DNA of 64,000 nt, from the NCBI GenBank assembly GCA_902826685.1, contig CADEFT010000013.1, positions 62,001 to 126,000 on the forward strand, read 5' to 3'. This stretch comes from an uncultured Acidobacteriota bacterium (lineage in GTDB: Bacteria > Acidobacteriota > Terriglobia > Bryobacterales > Bryobacteraceae). The notes beneath the pieces were generated by a model. It worked only from the letters and a program-made list of their open reading frames with translations, did no database searches and was not told the origin of the DNA. This document shows, piece after piece, positions 1 through 7,663 of the stretch. Position numbers and translations under genes: made by a program. Numbering within the stretch: position 1 is the first letter of the stretch; each line of letters opens with the position of its first letter.

Positions 1-1
1 C

Positions 2-1105
2 GTCGTCAGCGCGCGGCTCGACAGTTCGGTAGGATCGTTTGCGCTGGCCGTCGGCGGCAAGACGGTGTTCGTTTCCGCCGAAGAGGCCGGGCTTGAAAAG
101 ATCTATGAGATCGATGCCGCCGGCGGCGCGCCGCGGGGGGTCACCGATACCGCCGCCGGCGTCTACGGCAATCTCAGCAGTCCGTCCAAGGCAGCCCGCC
201 CCTTCCTCATCGCCACCTGGAGCGGCGCCGTCAACCCCGCTGAAATCGTCCGCATCGACGCCGACGCGCGCCGCCACCGCTTCCTCACCACCGTGAATAC
301 CGCCGCGGCCGAGGCCATCGATTGGCGGCCGCTCCGCCACTTCACGTTCCTGAGCAAACGCGGCCGGAAGATTCACAACATGTTGGCGCTGCCCGCGGGC
401 TTCGACGAGTCGAAGAAATATCCGCTGTTCGTCGTCATCCACGGTGGCCCGCATACCATGTGGCGCGATGAGATCACGCTGCGCTGGAACTACCACCTGC
501 TGGCCCGGCCCGGATACGTGGTGTTGTTGACCAACTACACCGGCTCCACCGGCTTCGGCGAGGATTTCGCGCGCCAGATCAAGGGCGATCCGCTCGCCGG
601 CCCCGGCGAGGAATTGAACGAGGCCGCCGGCGAAGCCCTGAAGCGCTTCCCGTTTCTCGATGGCGCCAGGCAGTGCGCGGGCGGCGCCAGCTACGGCGGC
701 CATTTGGCCAACTGGCTGCAAGCCTCCACCACCCGCTATCGCTGTCTCATCAGCCACGCCGGTCTCATTAATCTGGAATCGCAATGGGGTACCAGCGACA
801 GTATTTATCATCGAGAAGTGAACGCTGGCGGCCCCGTCTGGGAGCAAGGAAAAATCTGGCGTGAGCAGAACCCCATTCGCTACGCCAGGAACTTCAAGAC
901 GCCGATTCTGCTCACCGTCGGCGAAAACGATTTCCGCGTCCCGCTAAACCAGACGCTTGAAAACTGGAGCGTCCTGCAGCGTCAACAGGTTCCAAGCCGC
1001 CTGATCGTTTTTCCCGAGGCCAACCACTGGATCCTGAAGCCCGAGGACAGCCGTTTTTTCTATTCCGAAGTTCATCGCTGGCTTGAGAAATATTTGAAGG
1101 ATTGA
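2..1105 (+). CDS. S9-family prolyl oligopeptidase-like serine peptidase, C-terminal part
   Basis: The 5' end lies outside the window, so only about 367 C-terminal residues are visible. They contain the tail of a beta-propeller and a full alpha/beta-hydrolase peptidase domain. The nucleophile sits in GGASYGG (Ser codon at 689-691), the acid is probably the Asp of GENDF (929-931), and the catalytic His is in EANHW (1025-1027). The HGGPH stretch near 450 fits the oxyanion region of acylaminoacyl-peptidase and dipeptidyl-peptidase relatives. Such enzymes release short N-terminal peptides or acyl-amino acids. The exact specificity cannot be read from this part. Confidence 0.9.
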   Translation, partial: VVSARLDSSVGSFALAVGGKTVFVSAEEAGLEKIYEIDAAGGAPRGVTDTAAGVYGNLSSPSKAARPFLIATWSGAVNPAEIVRIDADARRHRFLTTVNTAAAEAIDWRPLRHFTFLSKRGRKIHNMLALPAGFDESKKYPLFVVIHGGPHTMWRDEITLRWNYHLLARPGYVVLLTNYTGSTGFGEDFARQIKGDPLAGPGEELNEAAGEALKRFPFLDGARQCAGGASYGGHLANWLQASTTRYRCLISHAGLINLESQWGTSDSIYHREVNAGGPVWEQGKIWREQNPIRYARNFKTPILLTVGENDFRVPLNQTLENWSVLQRQQVPSRLIVFPEANHWILKPEDSRFFYSEVHRWLEKYLKD

Positions 1106-1192
1106 CGGCCAGGAAGTGGCTTCGAATCAGCGGGGTAGAAGGGGCGAATTTCATGGAGCTGTAACCCTATGCACCGCATATAGATATTTTCC

Positions 1193-1223
1193 TTGACGCA
1201 ACCCCAGATCTTGGGGGTATGAT
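1193..1223 (+). promoter_or_regulatory. Probable nrdJ promoter with a palindrome in its spacer
   Basis: TTGACG at 1193-1198 and TATGAT at 1218-1223 are 19 bp apart, about 100 bp before the nrdJ start. An imperfect palindrome, ACCCCAGATCTTGGGGGT (1201-1218), fills the spacer and would place a repressor directly over the polymerase site. It does not resemble the usual NrdR box. The role is inferred from position only. Confidence 0.5.
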
Positions 1224-1240
1224 GTCAGAGTCCCACGCAG

Positions 1241-1272
1241 ATTCCAGAGCTCATGGAGTGGATTTCTGGAAT
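1241..1272 (+). promoter_or_regulatory. Hairpin in the nrdJ leader
   Basis: ATTCCAGA (1241-1248) and TCTGGAAT (1265-1272) are perfect inverted repeats around a 16-nt loop in the untranslated leader. A second small palindrome, AAAAGGGCCTTTT (1299-1311), lies just before the ribosome binding site GGAGGGG. I see no cobalamin-riboswitch box here. Leader structure could still modulate translation. Confidence 0.35.
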
Positions 1273-1324
1273 GCGTTCTGCGAGATCTCAGCAAACACAA
1301 AAGGGCCTTTTGGAGGGGTGAAGA

Positions 1325-4150
1325 ATGGGTCAGCTCAGCGTCGACCTCAGTGCCAGAGCGCGCGAATTGAAGCGTGCGTTCCCTGTTTCCCAACGAACGG
1401 GGGTATCGTTCCCCAGATATTTCTCAGCCCGTCTTGCACCCGGTAAGACTCCCTACGATGAGATGAAATGGGAGCTACGGAACGCAACGATCGGTAACGA
1501 CAAAGGGAACGTGATCTTCGAGCAGCGCGACGTTGAGGTCCCCGCCGATTGGTCCCAGACCGCCACCAATATTGTAGCCAGCAAGTATTTCCACGGCCGC
1601 CTGGGCGCACCCGACCGGGAGCACAGCGTGGGCCAACTGGTGCATCGCGTGGTGGACACCATTGCCGATTGGGGCCGCGCCGGCAACTACTTCCGCACCA
1701 ACCAGGACGCTGAGAATTTCCGCGATGAGCTGGCGCACCTGATGCTCACCCAGAAGGCGTGCTTCAATTCGCCGGTCTGGTTCAACGTGGGCGTGAAGGA
1801 AGCGCGCGGCTACGGCTGGTACTACGATGAGACGGCCGAAGTGGTGAAGAAGATGAACACCGGCGAGACGCGGCCGCAGTGTTCGGCGTGCTTCATCAAC
1901 TCCGTGCAGGATTCGCTCGAGTCGATTCTCGATCTGGCCAAGACCGAAGGCATGCTGTTCAAGTGGGGCTCGGGCACCGGCACCAACCTTTCGAGCCTGC
2001 GGGAGGACGACGCGATTCTATCGGGCGGCGGCCGCGCTTCCGGCCCGCTTAGCTTCATGAGGGGCTTCGACGCGTTCGCCGGCGTGATCAAGAGCGGCGG
2101 CAAGACGCGCCGCGCGGCGAAGATGGTGATTCTCAATGTGGATCATCCGGACGTGGAAAAGTTCGTGTGGTGCAAGGCCAAGGAAGAAAAGAAGGCGCAC
2201 ACGCTCATCGACGCGGGCTACGACAGTTCGCTTGACGGCGAGGCGTATTCGAGCATCTTCTTCCAGAACGCCAACAACTCCGTGCGCGTGTCGGACGAAT
2301 TCATGTACGCCGTCACCGAAGATCGCGACTGGTGGACCAAGTCGCGAGTGGACGGCCAGCCCAAGAATCGTTACAAGGCGCGCGACCTTATGCGCCAGAT
2401 CGCCGATGCCACCTGGCAGTGCGGCGACCCCGGCATGCAATTCGATTCCACCATCAACCGCTGGCACACTTCCAAGCAAACGGCGCGCATCAATGCGTCC
2501 AACCCTTGCTCGGAGTACATGTTCCTCGACGATTCGGCCTGCAACCTGGCGTCGCTGAACCTGATGCGGTTCGTCTCCCCTGGCGGCGAATTCGACGTGG
2601 AGGCATTCCGCCACGCCGTCGACACCGTCATTCTGGCGCAGGAGATCATCGTCGATAACGCCAGCTATCCCACCGAAAAGATCGCCCGCAATTCCCGCGA
2701 TTTCCGCCCGCTCGGCCTCGGCTATGCCAACTTGGGCGCGATGCTGATGAGCCTCGGCCTGCCTTACGATTCCGATGCCGGCCGCGACTATGCCGCCGCC
2801 ATCACCGCCGTCATGTGCGGCCAGTCCTATTTGACGAGCGCGCGTATCGCCGAAGCCACCGGCCCCTGCCCGGGCTACGCCGTCAACGAGGATGCGTTTC
2901 TTGAAGTGGTCCGCATGCATCGCGACTCGGTGAGCAAGATCGATTCGCGCCGTGTACCCGCCGCGCTGTTTGAGAATGCACTGGCCACCTGGCAGCAGGC
3001 GTATGAGAAGGGCCGGCAGGTGGGCTTCCGCAACGCGCAGACTACCGTTATCGCCCCCACCGGTACCATCGGCTTCATGATGGATTGCGATACCACCGGC
3101 ATCGAACCCGACCTCGCCCTGGTCAAATACAAGAAGCTGGTGGGCGGCGGCGTCATCAAGATCGTCAACCAGACCGTGCCGCAGGCGCTGATCCGCCTCG
3201 GCTACCGCCCCGAGCAGGCCGAGCGCATCGTCAGCCACATCGATTCCACCGGTACCATCGAGGGCGCGCCGGATCTGAAGCCCGAGCACCTGCCCGTGTT
3301 CGATTGCAGCTTCCGTCCGCAGAACGGCACGCGCTTCATCCACCACATGGGCCACATCAAGATGATGGCCGCCACGCAGCCGTTCATTTCCGGCGCGATT
3401 TCGAAGACCATCAACATGCCCGAGGAATCCACGGTGGAAGACGTCATGGATGCCTACCTCGAAAGCTGGCGGCTGGGGTTGAAGGCGGTGGCGATTTACC
3501 GCGACAACTCCAAACGCGTGCAGCCGCTCAGTTCCGGCACGGGCAAGGGGGCCAAGGCGGCTACCTCGTCTTCCTCGGCCGCGCCCCAGGTGCAGGAACG
3601 CATTGTCTACCGGCCGGTGCGCCGCAAGCTGCCCGATGAGCGCCAGTCGATCACGCACAAATTCTCCATCGGCGGTCACGAAGGCTACCTCACCGTGGGC
3701 CTCTATGACGATGGAACGCCTGGTGAGTTGTTCGTGACGATGGCCAAGGAAGGCTCGACGATCTCGGGCCTGATGGACAGCTTCGCCACCGCGATCAGCT
3801 ACGCGCTGCAGTACGGCGTGCCGTTGAAGTTCTTCGTCGATAAGTTCAGCCACGTGCGCTTTGAGCCTTCGGGCTGGACCGGCAATCCGCTGGTGCCTTA
3901 CGCCAAGTCGATCATGGATTACATCTTCCGCTGGCTGGCGGCGAAGTTCCTGCCGGCCGAGGAAGCGGTTACGGCTGAGGCGGGCGAATCGATGCGGCTC
4001 AGGCCGACCGAGCCGGAACCGCAGCAGTCGCTTCCGTTCGGACCCACGGCCGAGGATGCTCCGCTGTGTTCGGAATGCGGCGGCATGATGACCCGCAATG
4101 GGTCTTGTTATAAATGCGAGAATTGCGGCGGCACGAGCGGGTGTAGTTAG
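1325..4150 (+). CDS. nrdJ: Adenosylcobalamin-dependent ribonucleoside-diphosphate reductase (class II)
   Basis: This 941-residue protein makes deoxyribonucleotides using a B12-generated thiyl radical, with no oxygen requirement and no small subunit. One active-site pair region is PQCSAC (Cys186/Cys189), and the finger-loop motif NPCSE has the presumed thiyl-forming Cys395. A low-complexity linker near residues 735-760 precedes the C-terminal domain. The tail carries CSECGG...CYKCENCGG, the mobile cysteine/zinc-ribbon segment that re-reduces the active site. The ATG has GGAGGGG upstream. The last 24 codons are duplicated at 5473-5544. Length and motifs fit an intact vitamin B12-dependent enzyme. 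Confidence 0.96.
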   Translation: MGQLSVDLSARARELKRAFPVSQRTGVSFPRYFSARLAPGKTPYDEMKWELRNATIGNDKGNVIFEQRDVEVPADWSQTATNIVASKYFHGRLGAPDREHSVGQLVHRVVDTIADWGRAGNYFRTNQDAENFRDELAHLMLTQKACFNSPVWFNVGVKEARGYGWYYDETAEVVKKMNTGETRPQCSACFINSVQDSLESILDLAKTEGMLFKWGSGTGTNLSSLREDDAILSGGGRASGPLSFMRGFDAFAGVIKSGGKTRRAAKMVILNVDHPDVEKFVWCKAKEEKKAHTLIDAGYDSSLDGEAYSSIFFQNANNSVRVSDEFMYAVTEDRDWWTKSRVDGQPKNRYKARDLMRQIADATWQCGDPGMQFDSTINRWHTSKQTARINASNPCSEYMFLDDSACNLASLNLMRFVSPGGEFDVEAFRHAVDTVILAQEIIVDNASYPTEKIARNSRDFRPLGLGYANLGAMLMSLGLPYDSDAGRDYAAAITAVMCGQSYLTSARIAEATGPCPGYAVNEDAFLEVVRMHRDSVSKIDSRRVPAALFENALATWQQAYEKGRQVGFRNAQTTVIAPTGTIGFMMDCDTTGIEPDLALVKYKKLVGGGVIKIVNQTVPQALIRLGYRPEQAERIVSHIDSTGTIEGAPDLKPEHLPVFDCSFRPQNGTRFIHHMGHIKMMAATQPFISGAISKTINMPEESTVEDVMDAYLESWRLGLKAVAIYRDNSKRVQPLSSGTGKGAKAATSSSSAAPQVQERIVYRPVRRKLPDERQSITHKFSIGGHEGYLTVGLYDDGTPGELFVTMAKEGSTISGLMDSFATAISYALQYGVPLKFFVDKFSHVRFEPSGWTGNPLVPYAKSIMDYIFRWLAAKFLPAEEAVTAEAGESMRLRPTEPEPQQSLPFGPTAEDAPLCSECGGMMTRNGSCYKCENCGGTSGCS
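4079..4150 (+). repeat. Direct repeat, copy 1: 3' end of nrdJ
   Basis: These last 24 codons of nrdJ, stop included, recur at 5473-5544 with 68 of 72 bases identical. The four differences (4093, 4114, 4147, 4150) are all third codon positions: Thr ACC/ACG, Lys AAA/AAG, Ser AGT/AGC and stop TAG/TAA. Identity stops sharply on both sides. The two copies bracket the TIR-like gene and the toxin-antitoxin pair. Confidence 0.95.
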
Positions 4151-4163
4151 AAGGCGCCATCAA

Positions 4164-4691
4164 GTGAGCTTTACTCCTCGGGAATACCGGCTATTCATCA
4201 GTCACGCTTGGACGTACGACGACGACTACCATCGAGTGGTGAATCGTCTCAACGATGCGGGCGACTTCCGATGGCGCGACCTTAGCATCACAAGGCAGCA
4301 GGCGATTTCACCAGACTTGATCCTGCCGCTATCTAACAAGCGGCTTTTCCGAGAGTTGGAGTCTCGAATTCAGGAGGCCGACTGCCTGGTGGTTATCGCT
4401 GGAATGTACGACAAGCATCGGGAATGGGTGCAGACCGAGATGGACTTGGCGCGCGAGTACGCCACCCCGATCATTGGCGTAACTCCTTGGGGCCAGGAAA
4501 GAATCCCGATCGAGGTCCAAAGGACCGCACGAGAAATCGTCGGATGCACTACAAACTCGATCATTGCCGCCATCAAGCGCTACTCGAAGCCCGTCTTGCG
4601 TCTTCCGTTTCTGCCGCCGCCGTCGCGGCCCCTAGCTTTGCGGAGTGCGTCGATACCGTTCATCACTCCTCCACCGCGCGTAAGAGGCTGA
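4164..4691 (+). CDS. ThsB-type TIR-like domain protein (MTH538/DUF1863 family)
   Basis: The protein has 175 residues from a GTG start 13 nt after the nrdJ stop; an in-frame ATG at 4098 would overlap nrdJ and add a non-homologous N-terminus. Residues 7-140 match the TIR-like fold of Thoeris ThsB: YRLFISHAW at the start, LVVIAGMYDKHREW in the middle, a Glu in QTEMDLA at the usual position of the TIR acidic residue, and IIGVTPWGQERIP near the end. In Thoeris, ThsB senses phage and makes a cyclic ADP-ribose-type signal for ThsA. No ThsA is present here, so the partner is unknown. The proline-rich tail after residue 145 looks unrelated to the family and may be read-through of junction sequence. 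Confidence 0.85.
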   Translation: MSFTPREYRLFISHAWTYDDDYHRVVNRLNDAGDFRWRDLSITRQQAISPDLILPLSNKRLFRELESRIQEADCLVVIAGMYDKHREWVQTEMDLAREYATPIIGVTPWGQERIPIEVQRTAREIVGCTTNSIIAAIKRYSKPVLRLPFLPPPSRPLALRSASIPFITPPPRVRG

Positions 4692-4750
4692 TACTAGACT
4701 AAGCGCTTCCTTCTGTGCATGACCGTTGGCTTGAGGTTCAGGCGCCGCCC

Positions 4751-5080
4751 TCACGGCTGAGCCGCCTCGCGCCGCATCCCATCGATTACCCACATACGAA
4801 CCAGTGTCGAAACCTCGACCGTTTTTCGCTTCGCCAGCTTCTCGATCATTCGCTTTGCAGTAGCCGGAATCCGTATGTTCAATTGATTCGTGTTCCGCTG
4901 ATTCCAGTATTCGGCCAACATCCGATCAAGGTCGGCACGATCCGGATCGACTTCCATAAATCCCTGCTCGACCAGTTCGGCCGCGTCATTATGATCAAAG
5001 AAGTCCGACAGTTCGGTCAGGCTGGCATTCTTTCGTGGCGGCCGGATCCGCCGGATGGTCTTTCGGGCTTTTGCTTTCAT
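4751..5080 (-). CDS. Ribbon-helix-helix (BrnA/CopG-like) antitoxin
   Basis: The protein has 109 residues. The basic N-terminus (MKAKARKTIRRIR) is followed by an acidic middle and a C-terminal segment (about residues 65-105) with NQLNIRIPATAKRMIEKLA and STLVRMWV, typical of a ribbon-helix-helix DNA-binding dimer. Its ATG overlaps the TGA of the upstream gene (ATGA at 5077-5080), so the two are translationally coupled in the order toxin then antitoxin, as in brnTA-type modules. It probably neutralises the toxin and represses the pair's promoter. The open frame extends far upstream, but that part lacks family features. Confidence 0.75.
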   Translation of the reverse strand: MKAKARKTIRRIRPPRKNASLTELSDFFDHNDAAELVEQGFMEVDPDRADLDRMLAEYWNQRNTNQLNIRIPATAKRMIEKLAKRKTVEVSTLVRMWVIDGMRREAAQP

Positions 5081-5331
5081 CGTTTTCGAAACAGCTTTCT
5101 CTCGGACGGGCTCATCTCGCGCATGTGGAATACAACGTCGGCCTCCGGATAGCGGCGGTAGGCGACATGCAGATAGTCGCCGCTGAACGTCCTTCCGAGA
5201 AGCTCGTAAACATTCTTCAAGCCTCGCCGGGATTTCAGTTTCAGCGGTCCCGCCTCCAAAACCTCGAAAAAGTCCTCTTCGCCATAGCCGTGTTTGAAGG
5301 CGCTTTCCATAAAGACAACCACTCTTTGCAT
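5077..5331 (-). CDS. BrnT-like small toxin of a toxin-antitoxin pair
   Basis: This is an 84-residue basic protein from the ATG at 5331; a shorter start at 5310 (MESAFKHG) is possible because TATACA just upstream could be a -10. The pattern ESAFKHG...EVLE...YELLGRT...YLHVAYRR...REMSPSERKLFRK resembles BrnT and other compact RelE-fold ribonuclease toxins: early His-Gly, central beta strands, and a terminal ER-x-x-aromatic helix. It overlaps the RHH antitoxin by 4 nt. Toxin activity and mRNA cleavage are inferred from family and context. Confidence 0.65.
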   Translation of the reverse strand: MQRVVVFMESAFKHGYGEEDFFEVLEAGPLKLKSRRGLKNVYELLGRTFSGDYLHVAYRRYPEADVVFHMREMSPSERKLFRKR

Positions 5332-5472
5332 GTATAGCACAAGCTAGCGGAGGCGAGGGATGCAGCACATTGCGCCGCCCGATGAAGCTCCTCTGTCGAT
5401 GCGCGGTGGAGCCCTTCTTGTTCCGGCTCCCGCTGATCCTATCCGGTGCGGTTTTGAAGACCGTCAAGCCGG
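5332..5472. other. Non-coding end of the inserted segment
   Basis: This stretch separates the toxin gene from the second nrdJ-end copy. Apart from a TATACA hexamer on the minus strand beside the toxin start, I see no gene, repeat or terminator. Identity to nrdJ begins only at 5473. Confidence 0.4.
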
Positions 5473-5544
5473 GGCGGCATGATGACGCGCAATGGGTCTT
5501 GTTATAAGTGCGAGAATTGCGGCGGCACGAGCGGGTGTAGCTAA
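5473..5544 (+). repeat. Direct repeat, copy 2: orphan nrdJ 3' end
   Basis: This segment repeats the last 24 nrdJ codons with its own stop (TAA) but no upstream coding sequence. It still encodes exactly the same peptide (GGMMTRNGSCYKCENCGG and the remaining five residues) as copy 1, with four synonymous differences. It therefore derives from a functional but slightly diverged nrdJ rather than from simple local slippage. It marks the right boundary of the insert, and native-looking genes resume at once. Confidence 0.95.
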
Positions 5545-5547
5545 GCC

Positions 5548-6063
5548 TTACCGGCCGGCGAGATGGACGTCCAGCGGGTTTTCGTCCGCGCTTGGGCCGT
5601 AGACCGAGGGCAATGGCACATCGAGCAGCCGCAAGTAGACCGTAAGCTGGCCCCGATGATGATAGCCGTGATTCAACATAAAGCCCCGAAGCAGTCCGAG
5701 GCGAGGCATGGTCATCACCACACGGCCGCCGCCGGTGACACTCCACGGTTGCATCAGCCGGGCGTCTTCGAACCGGGAAAGCTCCTGGCGCGCCGTTTCG
5801 ATGCTTGTCCGGTAGGTCTCGAGCAACTGCTGTCTGCTTGAAGCTTCCGCCTGCTCGAATCGCGGTGCCTCAACCGAGTCCACCTGTGCCATCCGCGTCA
5901 CTTGTCCGGGCCCCTGCGCGATATGCAGGGCCAATTGTCCGAGAGACATGGACTTCGGATGCGGCCTCCACGCCAACTTGTCCTCCGGCACGCGCTCCAG
6001 CAGCCTTATCGTTGCCTGGGACTCCTGTTCGAGTTCGCCCAAAACTCCTTCGATCATTGTCAT
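5548..6063 (-). CDS. DinB-superfamily protein
   Basis: The protein is 171 residues long, the normal size for this four-helix-bundle family. The putative metal ligands are His47 (LALHIA) and His132/His136 in NHGYHHRGQ, followed by the common LTVYLRLL segment and a PLPSVYGPSADE tail. DinB relatives are often thiol-dependent transferases, but the substrate here is unknown. It is the last gene of an ArsR-SRPBCC-DinB set, 15 bp after the SRPBCC gene. The stop lies 3 bp from the duplicated nrdJ end. Confidence 0.88.
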   Translation of the reverse strand: MTMIEGVLGELEQESQATIRLLERVPEDKLAWRPHPKSMSLGQLALHIAQGPGQVTRMAQVDSVEAPRFEQAEASSRQQLLETYRTSIETARQELSRFEDARLMQPWSVTGGGRVVMTMPRLGLLRGFMLNHGYHHRGQLTVYLRLLDVPLPSVYGPSADENPLDVHLAGR

Positions 6064-6078
6064 AGTTCTGCTTTCTCC

Positions 6079-6543
6079 CTATTCGGTAAGTTCGGCCATC
6101 AGCGGAGCCAGACGCTCCAGAGTCGCTACCCACCCGGTCTGGTGTGGTTTCCTCATCTCGTCCGTCGTGAGCTGCCGGTGATGGACATGCACCTGGGTTC
6201 CGCCCTTGCGTTCCTCGAAGTCGACTCTTACGAGAGTGACAACGCCGGCCCAGGGGTCGGGCGGCTCCCACGTCCAAGTGAAAATAAGCAGCTTGCCGGG
6301 GACGGCCGCGCGATATTCGCCCACAACGGGCACCACCCGGCTATCGGGGAAGTGGAAGAGAAACCGGTAGCGCCCGCCTGGCTTCGGCTCGCATTCGATC
6401 ACCCGCACGGCGATGTCCGGCGAAGGACAAAACCAGCGTTCGAGCAGCGCCGGCTCGGTGAACGCCCGATACACCAGGCCCGGCTGCGCGGCGTACCATC
6501 GATCGCAAAGAACTTCCATCGGATTACGGGCGCGTCCGGCCAT
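6079..6543 (-). CDS. SRPBCC (AHSA1-type) domain protein
   Basis: This 154-residue START-like fold protein shows the AHSA1 hallmarks: VYRAFTEPALLERWF near the start, PGGRYRF and the EYRAAVPGKLLIFTW strand. These proteins bind hydrophobic ligands in a cavity. It overlaps the upstream ArsR gene by 20 nt, the well-known ArsR-AHSA1 arrangement, so the ligand probably relates to the regulator's signal. The actual substrate is unknown. Confidence 0.88.
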   Translation of the reverse strand: MAGRARNPMEVLCDRWYAAQPGLVYRAFTEPALLERWFCPSPDIAVRVIECEPKPGGRYRFLFHFPDSRVVPVVGEYRAAVPGKLLIFTWTWEPPDPWAGVVTLVRVDFEERKGGTQVHVHHRQLTTDEMRKPHQTGWVATLERLAPLMAELTE

Positions 6544-6895
6544 CTCGTTGAACGTCTGCCAAAACAGAATCCAGTTGTTTCAAGGCACCCTCCCAGAACC
6601 GGCGATGGTCCGCGATCCAGCGCTCGGCCTCCCGCAGCCGGTCCGGGACGAGCTGGAATCTGTGGTGGCGCCCCTCCACCGCTCGCCGTATCACCCCCGC
6701 CCGTTCGAGGACCCGGATATGCTTCGAAGCTGCCGGCTGTGAGATTTTGAAAGGCTCGCCTAACTCCCCCGCCGTTCGATCCGCCTTCGCCAACTGTGCG
6801 AGCATGGCCCGCCGCGTCGAATCCGACAAGGCGTGGAACATCGAATCCAGTTGAGCGGATGCGCTACGCATAGCCACTTGGTTATACGTTATCAT
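6524..6895 (-). CDS. ArsR-family transcriptional repressor
   Basis: This is a 123-residue winged-helix protein. FHALSDSTRRAML opens the DNA-binding domain, and the recognition helix is SQPAASKHIRVLERAGV. There is no CxC metal-binding motif in the usual alpha-3 helix, so it is probably not a metal sensor and belongs to the group paired with SRPBCC proteins. It heads the small operon with the SRPBCC and DinB genes and likely autoregulates it. The ATG at 6895 lies in an AT-rich patch; an inner ATG at 6871 is possible. Confidence 0.9.
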   Translation of the reverse strand: MITYNQVAMRSASAQLDSMFHALSDSTRRAMLAQLAKADRTAGELGEPFKISQPAASKHIRVLERAGVIRRAVEGRHHRFQLVPDRLREAERWIADHRRFWEGALKQLDSVLADVQRDGRTRP

Positions 6896-6937
6896 CGGAC
6901 GCCGGGGCCTGTCAATGACTCCGGCGCCGATCTGTTT

Positions 6938-7654
6938 TCACAGTCCCAGCAAATACAGGGAAAGCGGGCTAAGCCGGGCAAGCACGTCCGGACGCATTCG
7001 AGACCTCCAGTCCAAGGCTGCGATTTCGGTTCTGCGGATGAACGCGCCCTGAATGGAGCGCCGGGGAGCGCCGGTGCGGTTCGGTCCGTGTTCATGCCAC
7101 ACCGAGCCGTTGTAAATGATCATCGACCCGGCGGGTCCACACGCAGGTACCGAAGCTTCGAGCATCCCCGATTCGTCCGGCATCCCCTGAGAGCCGCGAA
7201 GGAAGCGCGTGGCTCCGTTCTCGGGCCGGAATTCGTCAATCATGACGATGAACCCCACCATCGGCCAGCCGCTGGCGTCGTTCTGGAAATCCACGTGAAG
7301 TTTGGCGGGTAACGTCCCGGGCCTCAACGTCCGGGCTACGACGGAGCTCAGCCGGAACGGTTGCCCTATTATGCGGCAACATGCTTGCAGCAGTGGCGCG
7401 TGCAGGTAAAGGCCGTCGAATTCCGGCCCGCGATTGACGAAGTCCGTCACGCGTGTCGTCGTGGAACCCTCCCTGACATCCGCCGGGCCGGCCAGAGCCG
7501 TCGCGGAATCGTACGCCGCCGGAAGAGAGGCCACCTCGGCTGATGACAGGGGGCCTCGGGTGACGACGAAGCCCTCTTCCTCAAGAGCCCGCACTTCGGC
7601 AGGGGAAAGCGCTGCTTTCGCCGCGAGGGAGTCGAACCACGGATCGTAGATCAT
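6938..7654 (-). CDS. Phytanoyl-CoA dioxygenase (PhyH)-like Fe(II)/2-oxoglutarate oxygenase
   Basis: The 238-residue protein fits the PhyH family. The iron ligands are visible as HVD (KLHVDFQND) and a distal His in WHEHGPN, with the 2-oxoglutarate-binding Arg likely in APRRSIQGAF. It probably hydroxylates a small organic molecule; the substrate cannot be told. The ATG has GGGAG about 5 nt upstream, and the gene begins 9 bp after the penicillin acylase stop, which suggests co-transcription. Confidence 0.85.
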   Translation of the reverse strand: MIYDPWFDSLAAKAALSPAEVRALEEEGFVVTRGPLSSAEVASLPAAYDSATALAGPADVREGSTTTRVTDFVNRGPEFDGLYLHAPLLQACCRIIGQPFRLSSVVARTLRPGTLPAKLHVDFQNDASGWPMVGFIVMIDEFRPENGATRFLRGSQGMPDESGMLEASVPACGPAGSMIIYNGSVWHEHGPNRTGAPRRSIQGAFIRRTEIAALDWRSRMRPDVLARLSPLSLYLLGL

Positions 7655-7663
7655 ACGCTCCCA

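Noticed and set aside
1106..1324. Cobalamin riboswitch before nrdJ
   Set aside because: I looked for the conserved B12-box and kissing-loop core and do not see them; only simple palindromes are present.
2018..3853. Minus-strand open frame of about 610 codons within nrdJ
   Set aside because: It is entirely inside a conserved reductase gene and has no motif.
4164..5080. Complete Thoeris system
   Set aside because: Only a ThsB-like gene is present; the neighbours are a toxin-antitoxin pair and not ThsA.
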